Shown: positions 36,506 through 45,178, counted from the stretch's first letter. The stretch is 64,000 nucleotides of DNA from Lysobacter sp. Root76 (GCF_001428685.1 NZ_LMIK01000005.1:728505-792504), one strand, 5' to 3'. Notes: generated from the letters alone by a model not told the origin. Numbers and translations are program-made.

Positions 36506-36970
36506 CGCACCGCTCCTTGTGCACATCGACGAAACGGCTGCGGCCTGCCTGCCGCACCCGTTGCGATGTCGTCGTCCTGACGTGTTCGAGAGGAGTCCAG
36601 TGCCGGACTCGTTTACAGGTTGCCATTACTGCGCAAGCAGAACTGTGAAGCCGATTGTGGATTCGTTGTGCACCTGCACAACGTCACGCCGGCGTCACGC
36701 GATGCTTGCGAAATCGGTCGCGTCCTGAGTGAAAACCACTAGAGATCCGCATCGTTTTGCGGTGAGCGGATGCGATCCTGCTTGAGTTTCGCGCATCGCC
36801 GTTGCGGTAGAGCAAGGTTTCGACGAAGCCGAAAGCGACTGACGCACTCCGGCAAATCCTGGCCGCTACCTCTTCAGCATCCGCCCTGGCCGATCCGCGA
36901 AGTACGATATCGCCGATCCCGACGCCGCCCGCGCGTCGGGCCCGAACTCGAAGAACAACGGACTGCCCAC
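36506..36970. other. Regulatory region of the NRPS operon, no gene seen
   Basis: About 465 bp between the divergent NRPS and GNAT genes. It contains a near-perfect operator-like palindrome (separate entry), a GAGAGGAGTCC purine stretch, and no convincing open frame. Parts are less GC-rich than the flanks (for example around 36605-36670 and 36725-36780), as expected of a promoter region. Confidence 0.5.
36664..36683. promoter_or_regulatory. 20-bp palindrome upstream of the NRPS operon
   Basis: CGTTGTGCACCTGCACAACG is a perfect 9-bp inverted repeat with a 2-bp centre, about 160 bp upstream of the NRPS start and about 290 bp upstream of the GNAT gene. The size and symmetry are those of a dimeric regulator's operator. 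The cognate protein is not in the window. LuxR-, TetR- or GntR-type binding are all possible. Confidence 0.6.
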
Positions 36971-37408
36971 GTGACGACGACGATGGAATGGCGGTTGGAC
37001 CGCGACCGAATCGACTGGGACGAACTGTCCGAGCTGTACCGGATCGCCCCGTTGGGCGAGAAACCCGCACGCGACCTGGAAGTGGTGTTCGGCAACAGCC
37101 GATATGTGTGCTTCGCCTACGACGGCGGCCGACTGGTCGGCGCCGGCCGCGCTCTGGCCGATGGCCTGGACTGCTCCTATCTGTGCGATGTCGCGGTGCA
37201 CCCGCAGTACCAGGGCAGCGGGCTGGGCAAGGCGATCATCGAGCGCCTGACCACGCTCTCGGCCGGCCATCGCAAGATCATCCTCTATGCCAACCCGGGC
37301 AAGGAGGGCTTCTACCGCAAGCTCGGCTTCCTGCGCATGCGCACCGCCATGGCGATCTTCCAGAACCGCGAGCGGGCGCTGGCGACGGGCCTGGTCGAGG
37401 AAGACTGA
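36971..37408 (+). CDS. GNAT family N-acetyltransferase
   Basis: 145 aa from a GTG; ATG at 36983 is the alternative. GNAT core: CFAYDGGRLVGAGRALADG, YLCDVAVHPQYQGSGLGKAIIERL with the acetyl-CoA loop QYQGSGLG, and FYRKLGF. Small stand-alone acetyltransferase of unknown acceptor. Divergent from the NRPS operon, separated by the palindrome-bearing region; it could be a tailoring or self-protection gene for that locus, but nothing in its sequence shows this. Confidence 0.88.
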   Translation: MTTTMEWRLDRDRIDWDELSELYRIAPLGEKPARDLEVVFGNSRYVCFAYDGGRLVGAGRALADGLDCSYLCDVAVHPQYQGSGLGKAIIERLTTLSAGHRKIILYANPGKEGFYRKLGFLRMRTAMAIFQNRERALATGLVEED

Positions 37409-37535
37409 GTACGCCGGCGCGGGGTCTCAAAAAAAATTTCCGGCCGCATGTCGATTCGTGCCTGCCTGGTTCGTCGCTCCAGTGAGACCAGGATTTTGGC
37501 GTCAATCCGACGCCGGACCTCATCGGAGACCGATC

Positions 37536-38474
37536 ATGAAGTTCGCAACGCTGGCCCTGTGGGCCTATACCGCTGTCGCCGTCCTGCTGCCCGTCGCCGC
37601 ACCGGCGGCCGAAGCGCGACCCGTCGTCAACATCAGCGCGGAGGTCATCAAGGGCCGCCAGAGCATCGATGGTGTCGACTACTACTACGAGATCCGCGGC
37701 AAGGGCGAGCCCCTGCTGTTGCTGCACGGCGGCCTGGGCTCGATCGAAATGTTCGCCCCGCTGATGCCGAAACTGAGCGAGCACCGGCAGGTGATCGCGG
37801 TCGATCTGCACGGTCATGGCCGCACCCCGCTGGGCCAGCGGCCCTTCAGCTGCCAGTCCGGCGGCGACGACATGGCCGCGCTGGTCGGCAAGCTCGGCCA
37901 CCCGCAGGTCGACGTAATGGGTTACTCGCTGGGCAGCTGCGTGGCGCTGCGCATGGCGATCCAGCGGCCGGCGAGCGTGCGCCGGCTGGTGCTGGTGTCG
38001 GGCGCCTATTCCGACGACGGCTACTACCCCGGCATCCGCGCCCAGCAGAACGGCCTGACCGCCGCCGCCGCGCCGATGATGAAGGACACGCCGATGTACC
38101 TGAACTACGCGGCGGTAGCGCCGAACGTCGGCGAGTTCCCGCGCCTGCTCGACACCCTCGGCGATTTCATGCGCGGTCACTACGACTGGTCGGCCGAGGT
38201 CAAGCAACTGCAGATGCCGGTGATGCTGGTCTACGGCGACGGCGACATGTATCGCCCCGAGCACGTGATCAAGTTCTACCAGCTGCTCGGCGGCGGCCTG
38301 CAGGACGCCGGCTGGGGCCGCGAGACCCTGTCCAGGAACCGTCTGGCGATCCTGCCCGACCTGACCCACTACGACATCTTCGCCTCGCCGCGCCTGGCCA
38401 CGACGGCGCTGCCGTTCCTGGACGGCACCAGCGACGTGAAGAGTTGGGCGGAGCAGGTGTCGGCGGCGAAGTAA
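37536..38474 (+). CDS. Exported alpha/beta hydrolase
   Basis: 312 aa. Signal peptide MKFATLALWAYTAVAVLLPVAAPAAEA. Then the alpha/beta-hydrolase core: LLLHGGLGSIEMF (oxyanion hole), GYSLGSC (nucleophile Ser), VYGDGDMYRPEH (acid) and LTHYDIF (His). Acts in the periplasm or outside; substrate unknown. The leader from 37409 has an A-rich run and a small GGCGTC-N5-GACGCC inverted repeat shortly before the start. Confidence 0.88.
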   Translation: MKFATLALWAYTAVAVLLPVAAPAAEARPVVNISAEVIKGRQSIDGVDYYYEIRGKGEPLLLLHGGLGSIEMFAPLMPKLSEHRQVIAVDLHGHGRTPLGQRPFSCQSGGDDMAALVGKLGHPQVDVMGYSLGSCVALRMAIQRPASVRRLVLVSGAYSDDGYYPGIRAQQNGLTAAAAPMMKDTPMYLNYAAVAPNVGEFPRLLDTLGDFMRGHYDWSAEVKQLQMPVMLVYGDGDMYRPEHVIKFYQLLGGGLQDAGWGRETLSRNRLAILPDLTHYDIFASPRLATTALPFLDGTSDVKSWAEQVSAAK

Positions 38475-38618
38475 GCCGCGGACCGGCTGGCTCCGGTGGT
38501 GCCGAGGGCGAGCGCGGACAGCCCTAGCGCCCTCGGCCTCGGGGCGCGGACCGGCACCCGCGCCCGGACCCCGCCTGCTGTATCGTTCGGCCTCCGCCGC
38601 ACTCTTGCCGATGGCCGA

Positions 38619-39989
38619 ATGAACTCCCAGACCGAGACCGCCCGCCCCGACGAAACCCAGCTCGGCTACGCGATGAAACCGCGTCAGCTGGTGATGATGG
38701 GCCTGGGCAGCGCGATCGGCGCCGGGTTGTTCCTGGGCTCGGGCGTGGGCATCCAGGCGGCCGGTCCGGCGGTGTTGCTGTCCTACCTGATCGCCGGCGT
38801 GCTGGTGATCATCGTGATGCGCGCCTTGGGCGAGATGGCCGCGGCCAAGCCGGCCAGCGGCGCGTTCTCGGTCTACGCCGCCGACGCCATGGGCGCCACC
38901 GCCGGCGCGACCCTGGGCTGGTTGTGGTGGGCGCAGCTGGTGATCGTGATCGCGGCCGAGTCGGTGGGCGCGGCCGGTCTGCTGGCGACGGTCTGGCCGG
39001 GCTTGCCGGTGGCGATGATGTCGTTGCTGTTCATGGCCGTATTCACCGCGATCAATTTGCTGGGCGTCAAGAATTTCGGCGCCTTCGAGTTCTGGTTCGC
39101 GATCCTCAAGGTCGTCGCGATCCTCGCCTTCATCGCGGTCGGTGCGGCCCTGTTGCTGGGCTGGTTGCCGAACGTGAGCTCGCCGGGCCTGTCCAACTTC
39201 GTCGATCACGGCGGCTTCGCGCCCAAGGGCTGGGCCGGCGTGGGCGCGGCGCTGCTGGTGGTGATCTTCGCCTTCGGCGGCACCGAGATCGTCGCGGTCG
39301 CCGCGGCCGAGACCCAGGATCCGGTGCGCAGCATCACCCGCGCGATCCGCACCGTGGCCTGGCGCATCCTGGTGTTCTACATCGGCTCGGTCAGCGTCAT
39401 CATCGCGGTGGTGCCGTGGACCAGCGAGTCGCTGAAGTCGCCGTTCGCCGCGGTGCTGCAGGTCGCCAATATCCCGGGCGCGGCGGCTGCGATCACCCTG
39501 GTCGCGGTGATCGCGCTGCTGTCGGCGCTCAACGCCAACCTCTACGGCGCTTCGCGCATGATCTATTCGCTGGCCGAACGCCGCGAGGCGCCGCGCTTCC
39601 TGGCCGGCGTCGATCGCCGCCAGGTGCCGGTGGCCGCGGTGTTGGCCAGCGTCGCGTTCGGCTTCTTCGCCGCCCTGCTGGAGCTGTGGTATCCGGAGCG
39701 CGTGCTGCCGGCGCTGCTGAACGTGGTCGGTTCGACCTGCCTGCTGGTATGGGGCATGTCGCTGCTGTCGCAGTTGATCCTGCGCCGCCGCGCCGACCGC
39801 GAGGGCACGCCGCTGCCGTTCCGGATGAACGCCTTTCCCTACCTGACCTGGCTGGGTCTGGCGCTGCTGGGCGGCGTGATCGCGCTGGCCTTGCTCACCG
39901 AGGGCCCGCGCATGCAGCTGTTGTCGACCATCGCGTTGACCTTGGGCATCGCGGCGATCAGCGAGATCGCGCGGCGCGTGCGCGCGTGA
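38619..39989 (+). CDS. Amino-acid permease, APC superfamily (AAT/GABA permease type)
   Basis: 456 aa, 12 predicted membrane helices. The hallmark LVMMGLGSAIGAGLFLGSGVGIQAAGPAVLLSYLIAGVLVIIVMRALGEMA covers helices 1-2, and FAFGGTEIVAVAAAETQDP is the helix-6 consensus of the AAT family (GabP, AroP, LysP relatives). It imports an amino acid by proton symport; substrate not determined. The start MNSQTETARP gives the usual short cytoplasmic N-terminus. Transcribed alone. Confidence 0.93.
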   Translation: MNSQTETARPDETQLGYAMKPRQLVMMGLGSAIGAGLFLGSGVGIQAAGPAVLLSYLIAGVLVIIVMRALGEMAAAKPASGAFSVYAADAMGATAGATLGWLWWAQLVIVIAAESVGAAGLLATVWPGLPVAMMSLLFMAVFTAINLLGVKNFGAFEFWFAILKVVAILAFIAVGAALLLGWLPNVSSPGLSNFVDHGGFAPKGWAGVGAALLVVIFAFGGTEIVAVAAAETQDPVRSITRAIRTVAWRILVFYIGSVSVIIAVVPWTSESLKSPFAAVLQVANIPGAAAAITLVAVIALLSALNANLYGASRMIYSLAERREAPRFLAGVDRRQVPVAAVLASVAFGFFAALLELWYPERVLPALLNVVGSTCLLVWGMSLLSQLILRRRADREGTPLPFRMNAFPYLTWLGLALLGGVIALALLTEGPRMQLLSTIALTLGIAAISEIARRVRA

Positions 39990-40164
39990 CACGGCGGATC
40001 ATTCTTTAAGCGATTGCGTCGTCGCCCGGCTTGCATGGTTTGGCCACCGCAGAGCGATGGGGGCTGAGCTTCTTTGAGGCCGTCGGCGGCTTCGCGATCC
40101 CCGGTCTTCCCATCGGTGAAGGTGTGGCCGATCGGGTGGTCTGTTTAAAGAACTGCCCCGTGCT

Positions 40165-40389
40165 TCAAAGCGTTCGTAACGGTGTGGCCGCTCGCTCGTC
40201 TCGGATGCGATAGATGTCTTCGTAATCCATCGCGGCAAAAGTGAGGATTGCGGCAGCATCGGCCAACTTCTGCAAGTCAGCCGCGACGCGAGCGAACGAT
40301 TTGCGCGGCCATTCTTGCGTTCATCTGCAGAAGGTCTTGCGGGAGACCGGAAAGCGGGTGCGCTTGACTCCGTTCTCAGTTGTCGTCAT
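40165..40389 (-). pseudogene. Small gene interrupted by an in-frame TGA
   Basis: Starting at an ATG that overlaps the last codons of the upstream small gene, the frame reads MTTTENGVKRTRFPVSRKTF-CR, meets TGA at codon 23 (40321-40323), then continues in the same frame as TQEWPRKSFARVAADLQKLADAA, AILTFAAMDYEDIYRIRDERA and ATPLRTL to a proper stop. The downstream half has good amphipathic helix character. The shared frame and the start overlap argue for a ~74-aa gene inactivated by one nonsense change, rather than chance. The family is not recognised. Confidence 0.5.
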
Positions 40390-40675
40390 CTCTGACCTTC
40401 TCTGAGACCAGTCGGCATATGCGCTTCATGAGTTCGGAAAGATCTCTCGTGCCTGCACTTGAAATGACGTAGTACTCGCCTGTCTTTGTGTATTCAGATA
40501 GTAATAGCTCAATCTCTGCCATAACGTCGCCCGGGAGCGCGAAGAGGGTGCGCTTTACTTCTTCATCGGTGTATTTCTTCGCGCTAATAATTATCGGAAA
40601 CGCCGCCTCTTCGATGGACGATTGAGTGTTCTGCAGTCTTCGATATGCTGGTTCGCCATGGTGGGAAAATTGCAT
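40376..40675 (-). CDS. Small hypothetical protein, orphan
   Basis: 99 aa. No known motif. The core EEAAFPIIISAKKYTDEEVKRTLFAL and GDVMAEIELLLSEYTKTGEYYVISSAG has mixed alpha/beta character and good acidic composition, so I think it is a true protein. The true start may be internal, as the first ~20 residues look less orderly. Its composition is less GC-rich than the flanking chromosome. The size and acidity resemble toxin-immunity proteins, but no partner toxin is present (inference). A 69-bp repeat lies about 80 bp upstream. Confidence 0.5.
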   Translation of the reverse strand: MQFSHHGEPAYRRLQNTQSSIEEAAFPIIISAKKYTDEEVKRTLFALPGDVMAEIELLLSEYTKTGEYYVISSAGTRDLSELMKRICRLVSEKVRDDDN

Positions 40676-40755
40676 TCCATGATCAATGTCCTCTGCCTTG
40701 GTCTAGCTGTCATACGGCCTGGCCTCCCACGTCGACGGTCTCCAGGGACGCCGAC

Positions 40756-40824
40756 CTCTTCTGGCCGCCAAAGAATTACCCCGCTGCATGGTTTGCTTGG
40801 GTGGGAGGCTGTCGTGGAATTGCG
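40756..40824 (+). repeat. Diverged repeat, copy A
   Basis: 69 bp that align without gaps to 41378-41446; I count 46 of 69 identical bases by eye, with many differences at third positions of one frame. In that frame copy A reads PKNYPAAWFAWVGGCRGIA and copy B reads LKNNSAARNAWVSGCCGIT, sharing K-N, A-A, A-W-V, G-C and G-I. The codon-like divergence suggests the repeats descend from coding DNA. Confidence 0.55.
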
Positions 40825-41026
40825 GATTTCTCGAGTTACGTTTTAAACGCTTGCGGTCCATCGTCCGAAAAGCGAGGTCGCTTCGGGGAGCCTCTTCTCG
40901 GCCTTCTGTTCGGCCTCATGACGGTGGGCTGGAAGTCTTTAGGAAGGTTTTCTTTGCGACGTGCTCCAGCCCCTCGCCTTTAGCTCGCCGACATTCCTTG
41001 TACGAACCAGCCACTGCGGCCCGATT

Positions 41027-41332
41027 TCAATTTGGCTTGCAAAACGAGGATCGCCATTCAATGAAAGCATGAGGGTAGGGGTCCTTGCCTAGTCCGACAT
41101 GGTAGTGACTCCGGAGAGCCATTCCTGTCACGCCTTCATGGAAGAAGAAATCGTCATCCTGCACTGGAATTCCAATGGCGCCGCAGTGCTGAGCGCTCCG
41201 GAACCGAGAGTAGTACTCCCTGGCGAGGGTTGATGCATCGGCTACCGAGTAGCCGAAGCTTGCGTGCAAGTCTGAAACCACCTCATCGAAGAAGCGATTG
41301 GTTTCTTCGTCGGTTGGGAGCATCGGATTCAT
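41027..41332 (-). CDS. Small hypothetical protein, possible orphan immunity protein
   Basis: 101 aa starting MNPMLPTDEE, with AGAAAG just upstream; an ATG 21 bases earlier is possible. The sequence NRFFDEVVSDLHASFGYSVADASTLAREYYSRF then QDDDFFFHEGVTGMALRSHYHVGLG is acidic, aromatic-rich and well ordered. It has the feel of the small single-domain proteins found next to RHS and CDI toxins, but I cannot name a family and no toxin is adjacent. Copy B of the 69-bp repeat lies about 45 bp upstream. Confidence 0.6.
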   Translation of the reverse strand: MNPMLPTDEETNRFFDEVVSDLHASFGYSVADASTLAREYYSRFRSAQHCGAIGIPVQDDDFFFHEGVTGMALRSHYHVGLGKDPYPHAFIEWRSSFCKPN

Positions 41333-41377
41333 ATCGGTTCTTTCTTGTATCAATTGAACGAAGACCGGAACATGCTC

Positions 41378-41446
41378 TCCTTCCGGTCGCTGAAGAATAA
41401 TTCAGCCGCTCGAAACGCGTGGGTGTCAGGCTGCTGTGGAATTACG
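41378..41446 (+). repeat. Diverged repeat, copy B
   Basis: Partner of the repeat at 40756-40824. It lies just upstream of the 101-aa minus-strand gene, as copy A lies upstream of the 99-aa gene, so repeat plus gene may be the duplicated or mobilised unit. A third, very degenerate piece (GCATGGTTTG with flanking similarity) may exist near 40027-40050. Confidence 0.55.
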
Positions 41447-41529
41447 AGTGCCCGGGATTCTGCTGCCGGCTATCGTGCTGGCCTGGGCATCGCGGAGGCC
41501 AGGGAGATCATGGCGGCTGCGCGATGGAG

Positions 41530-43074
41530 TTAGGGCGTCGGCGCCGTCCGGTCGGCCTCAGCCTTAGCCTCAGCTTGACGCGTCTCAATGGCTCGCGCGA
41601 GTTCGCGCATAGCCTCATCCGATTGTGCCAGCAGCGCGTCTATCCGCGCCGCCGGTAGCCAGCGACCCTGCACGAACACGCCGTGGATGCGCGCGACGTT
41701 GCGGATGTCGGCTAGCGGGTCGGCGTCCAGCAGCACCAGGTCGGCGCGCTCGCCCACGCGCACCGCGCCGTTGCCGCCCTTGCGGTCGAACAGGCGATGG
41801 GCATTGACGGTCGCCGCGCGCAGCACTTCCAGCGGCGACAGTCCGACTTCGCGCAGCTCCAGCATTTCCTGGTGCACCGAGACGCCGAACGCCAAGCCGG
41901 GCATCGGCGCGTCGGTGCCCACGGTCAGCGCCACGCCGCGCTTCCACAACTCGCGGGTGAGCAGACGCGAGAAGTCGTAGCCGGCCGAAAAGGTGTCGGC
42001 GCCGTCCTGGTTGCGGAACCTGGCGCTGAGGTAGTTGTTGCCGGCCGGCGCCCAGTCCAGGCGGGTGACCGGATCGACCAGTGCGCCCCAGTCGCCCGGT
42101 GTCGCGGGCACCTCGCGCTGCACGTACATATGGACGATCTGCTTGAGCGTGATCAGGGTCGGGGTGACGCCGATCTTGTTGGCGGCGACCAGGTCGGCGA
42201 GCGCATCGATGTCGCGTGGCGCCAGGTTGGATTCGCGCCCGTAGCGGCCCAGCTCCTCGCTGTGGGCGATATTGTCCAGGCGATGCGCGAACGCGAATGC
42301 GCGGTCGGCGCAGACGCCGCAGCCCAGTTCGGGCAGATGCCCGGAACTGACCATGCCCTGGCGGCGGGTCTCCTCGACGATGGCCTGGTAGGTCTGGCGA
42401 TTGAGGAACTGGTAAGGCTTGATGAGGTCGTAGCGGCGCTCGCGCGCGGCGCGTACCGCGGCGATGCCGTCGGCGGCGGTGGTCGGGGCGGCGGGCGTGG
42501 AGACCGGCACCTGCGCCGGCCTTGGCGAGGCGACTTCGGCGCGCGGGCCGTTGATGCGCTTGGCCACGTACAGGCGCGGTCCGAGGATGCGGCCGGCGGC
42601 GATCTCGTCGCGCAGCCACAGCAGGTCCTCGTCGCTGCGCGCGCCGCCGCCCAGGTTGGCCGCGCCGGTCACGCCGGCCTTGAGGAAACTCAGCAGCACG
42701 CGACGGTCGTAGACATGGTCCGGGCCGGGGTCGAGCCCGGACCGCACCGGATTCTTGCTGTCGCGCAACGCGCCTTCGGTGGCGATGTGGACGTGGGCGT
42801 CGACCAGGCCGGGAATCAGGAACTTGCCGTTGCCGTCGATCACGGTCGCATCGCGCGCCGGCCGATCCTTGCCGTGCTCCGACATCGCAGCGACGCGTCC
42901 GTCGCGCACCAGCACGTCCCGATGCGCCAACACGTCATCGCTGTCGACAGGGATGACCGTCACGTCGCGTATCCACCAGGCGCCGCGATCGGTTTGCGCT
43001 GCCGGCGTATCCGCCGCGAACGCGGGAACGAGATTGGCGACGCTGAGCGCCGCCACCGACCACCAAGCCTTCAT
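41530..43074 (-). CDS. Exported amidohydrolase family metalloenzyme
   Basis: 514 aa. Signal peptide MKAWWSVAALSVANLVPAFA. The amidohydrolase TIM-barrel motifs are present: FLIPGLVDAHVHIATEG (HxH metal ligands), SGHLPELG, HSEELGRYG and VGTDAPMPGLAFGVSVHQEM (metal-ligand Asp), and the C-terminal urease-like strand domain ADLVLLDADPLADIRNVARIHGVFVQGRW. The family includes exported imidazolonepropionase-like hydrolases and prolidases. The substrate is not known. Located in the periplasm or outside. Confidence 0.9.
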   Translation of the reverse strand: MKAWWSVAALSVANLVPAFAADTPAAQTDRGAWWIRDVTVIPVDSDDVLAHRDVLVRDGRVAAMSEHGKDRPARDATVIDGNGKFLIPGLVDAHVHIATEGALRDSKNPVRSGLDPGPDHVYDRRVLLSFLKAGVTGAANLGGGARSDEDLLWLRDEIAAGRILGPRLYVAKRINGPRAEVASPRPAQVPVSTPAAPTTAADGIAAVRAARERRYDLIKPYQFLNRQTYQAIVEETRRQGMVSSGHLPELGCGVCADRAFAFAHRLDNIAHSEELGRYGRESNLAPRDIDALADLVAANKIGVTPTLITLKQIVHMYVQREVPATPGDWGALVDPVTRLDWAPAGNNYLSARFRNQDGADTFSAGYDFSRLLTRELWKRGVALTVGTDAPMPGLAFGVSVHQEMLELREVGLSPLEVLRAATVNAHRLFDRKGGNGAVRVGERADLVLLDADPLADIRNVARIHGVFVQGRWLPAARIDALLAQSDEAMRELARAIETRQAEAKAEADRTAPTP

Positions 43075-43267
43075 CCGCTGCTCCACGCATTGCCAGGGCC
43101 ATGATACCGACGCGGCCGTTGCCGACACGCGCCTGCCTGGATGCGATGCGCGAACGCGGCGCAAGGTTTAGCCGGCGCGCCCCACGCCGTCCGTGCGGGC
43201 GTGAGACGCGCCGGCGCCCGTTGCGCGGCGCGGCCCCCCGACCGCGCGGCGATTCCCAAGGCCCGGA

Positions 43268-44974
43268 TCAGGCGTGGACCCAGAACGCGCTTTCGGCGAA
43301 GCGCTCGTCCTTCCACCAGTTGGCAGTGCTGGTGCCGTAGCGGAAGTTGCTGACGCCGGCCTGGCTCTGCAGCGGCCGGTCGACCTCGCCGGAGGCGGTG
43401 CGGTGCGCATGCTCGGTTTCGGTCTCGGGCACCACCGGCAGAATGTGGCCGGATTTTCCCTCGATCTTGCGCCGCGCCACGATCAGGGCGACCGCGCCCT
43501 GGTTGGCTTCTTCCTGCAGGCGCGTGGGCGAACTCACCTGGCGCCAGCCGAACTCGGGGCCGAAGTCGCGCAGCCAGCGGAACAGGTCGTTGGCGCGCAT
43601 CTCGAAAATGGTGTCGGCGATCAACGGCTCGACGGTCTGGCCGCGGCGCAGCTTCTCGATCGCCGGCGTGCTCCACCACACCCGCGGCAGGTAGACGCCG
43701 GCCAGATGGCAGTAATCGTGGGCGTAGATATTGCAGAAGGTCAGTCCCGAGTGCGGCTGGTAGCGCTTGTGCGAGGCCTTGTCGACCGCGAGCCAGTCGA
43801 TGATCGCGCCCAGGTCCTCGCGCAGCTCCGGTGCGGTGGAACCGGAGCGTTCGGGCTGGCCGTCTTCGTTGAGCGAATGCGCGCCGGCCGCGTCGCGGCG
43901 CCGGGTCACCCGGCCCGGCCGGCGCGGCATGAACACCGCGACCACGCCGGCGCGCGGCGGATCGCGCACGGGCTCGACGATCGGGATGTCGACGATGCTG
44001 TTGTCGCGGACCAGGAAATCGGTCGAGCAGAACCCGCGCAGCAACGCGCCGAACAGACTGGTCTCGACTTCCATGAAACCGTTGACGGCGCGTCCGGTGA
44101 CCGCGCGCACCGGATGCCCGTCGGGCAGTTCGGCCTGAACGTTGGCGGTAGGCGGGCGGCTGATGCGCGGCTCGCGGCGCAGGCGCAGGGTCGAAACGCG
44201 GGTGTCGACGCGGAAGAACGGGCCGGTCGCGGCGATCGGCCTGGGCGGCGGCACCGGCGCTTCGCCGGGCAGCGGCGCGGGCAGCGGCGCCGGCGCGTCG
44301 GGCGTCGGCACGGTCTGGGCCTGGCGGATGAAATCGAAGATCGCCTGGCCGTAGAAGCGGGTGCCGTCGAAATGGCCCTGACGCAGGCCGCGCTCGGGGC
44401 GGAAGCCACCGGTGTTGTAGACGATCGCGACCGAGGCCAACTCCATCGTCGTCAGCGATGCGCGATCCTGTAGCCGGAGCTTGCGCAGCCCGCGCTTGAG
44501 TTCGGCCACGCACATCGCCAAGGTCTGCTCGAACCGCTCGTAGCGGCGTTCGAGAAAGTAGTCGGGATCGTCGAGGAAGAACTGCAGGTCGCGCTGGAAC
44601 ATGCCGAAGCCGTGGCAGAACTTGTTCGGCCGCGACGCCGCGCCCTGGTAGGCCTCGATGTGCACCGCCATGTCGACCAGAGCCTTGCGCGCGATCGCGA
44701 ACATCTCGTCGCCGCGCGAGGCCGCCACCAGTTCGGTCTTGGTCTTGGGGAAGGCGCTGCGGCCGGCGTTGGAATCGAGCGTGTCGCCCACGCACAGGGC
44801 CAGGATGCGCTCCTCGCTCATCGACTTGCGTCGCAGCACCGGCCAGACCTCGCCGGTTTCCTGGCAGGCCAGCGCGGTGATCAGGTCCAGGGTGAGCGGG
44901 GTGCCGGCCAGCGCAGGCACGACGCGCGCTGCGAAACGGGTCTTGAACCACAGCATGTCCGCGCTGTTCGGCAT
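43268..44974 (-). CDS. Two-domain peptidoglycan-hydrolase-like protein without signal peptide
   Basis: 568 aa. Residues ~25-220 resemble a lysozyme/chitinase-like lytic domain: LDLITALACQETGEVWPVLRR with a candidate catalytic Glu (E39) and KFCHGFGMFQRDLQFFLDDPDYFLERRY. A Pro-rich linker (~222-247) leads to an SH3-like segment (~252-305, RVDTRVSTLRLRREP and NGFMEVE). The C-terminal ~385-568 has LTFCNIYAHDYC (C414) and SGHILPVVPETE, a Cys-His layout like NlpC/P60 or CHAP amidases. There is no secretion signal, so export by a type VI system or release by lysis would be needed. The start MPNSADM follows AGGAGG. No immunity gene is obvious next to it. Confidence 0.72.
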   Translation of the reverse strand: MPNSADMLWFKTRFAARVVPALAGTPLTLDLITALACQETGEVWPVLRRKSMSEERILALCVGDTLDSNAGRSAFPKTKTELVAASRGDEMFAIARKALVDMAVHIEAYQGAASRPNKFCHGFGMFQRDLQFFLDDPDYFLERRYERFEQTLAMCVAELKRGLRKLRLQDRASLTTMELASVAIVYNTGGFRPERGLRQGHFDGTRFYGQAIFDFIRQAQTVPTPDAPAPLPAPLPGEAPVPPPRPIAATGPFFRVDTRVSTLRLRREPRISRPPTANVQAELPDGHPVRAVTGRAVNGFMEVETSLFGALLRGFCSTDFLVRDNSIVDIPIVEPVRDPPRAGVVAVFMPRRPGRVTRRRDAAGAHSLNEDGQPERSGSTAPELREDLGAIIDWLAVDKASHKRYQPHSGLTFCNIYAHDYCHLAGVYLPRVWWSTPAIEKLRRGQTVEPLIADTIFEMRANDLFRWLRDFGPEFGWRQVSSPTRLQEEANQGAVALIVARRKIEGKSGHILPVVPETETEHAHRTASGEVDRPLQSQAGVSNFRYGTSTANWWKDERFAESAFWVHA

Positions 44975-45178
44975 GGCCAACCTCCTTGTCGCCCTACGAA
45001 TCCGTCCTGCGCCGCCAGGGGCGGGCGCCACTCCCAAGAGACGAACGATTCGGAGGCGAAGGATCGGCCAGGCGAGCGACGAACGGTCGGCGACGACGCG
45101 TTCATTCTCTTGCGCGGATGCGACACGCGGGACGGGCCATCCTTTGGCCTGCCTGGAGGAGCGGTGCCGCCTGCGCGA

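Larger units (their letters stand above)
39990..41529. other. Less GC-rich accessory island with small and broken genes
   Basis: Between the permease and the amidohydrolase the sequence becomes visibly less GC-rich and loses the regular GC3 pattern. It holds two small minus-strand genes of unknown function, one gene broken by an in-frame stop, and a diverged 69-bp repeat in front of each small gene. In 39990-40164, 40676-40755 and 40825-41026 I see no supportable gene; open frames there have atypical translations. The overall picture is of a remnant array of acquired small-gene cassettes, like those that collect orphan immunity genes. Confidence 0.55.

Noticed and set aside
37278-39992. 904-aa open frame on the minus strand opposite the GNAT, hydrolase and permease genes
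   Set aside because: Arg/His/Gln-rich shadow of high-GC coding strands with no recognisable domain; the plus-strand genes are clear.
40321-40323. TGA in the broken small gene read as selenocysteine or another recoded codon
   Set aside because: No SECIS-like hairpin and no known selenoprotein context; a nonsense mutation is simpler.
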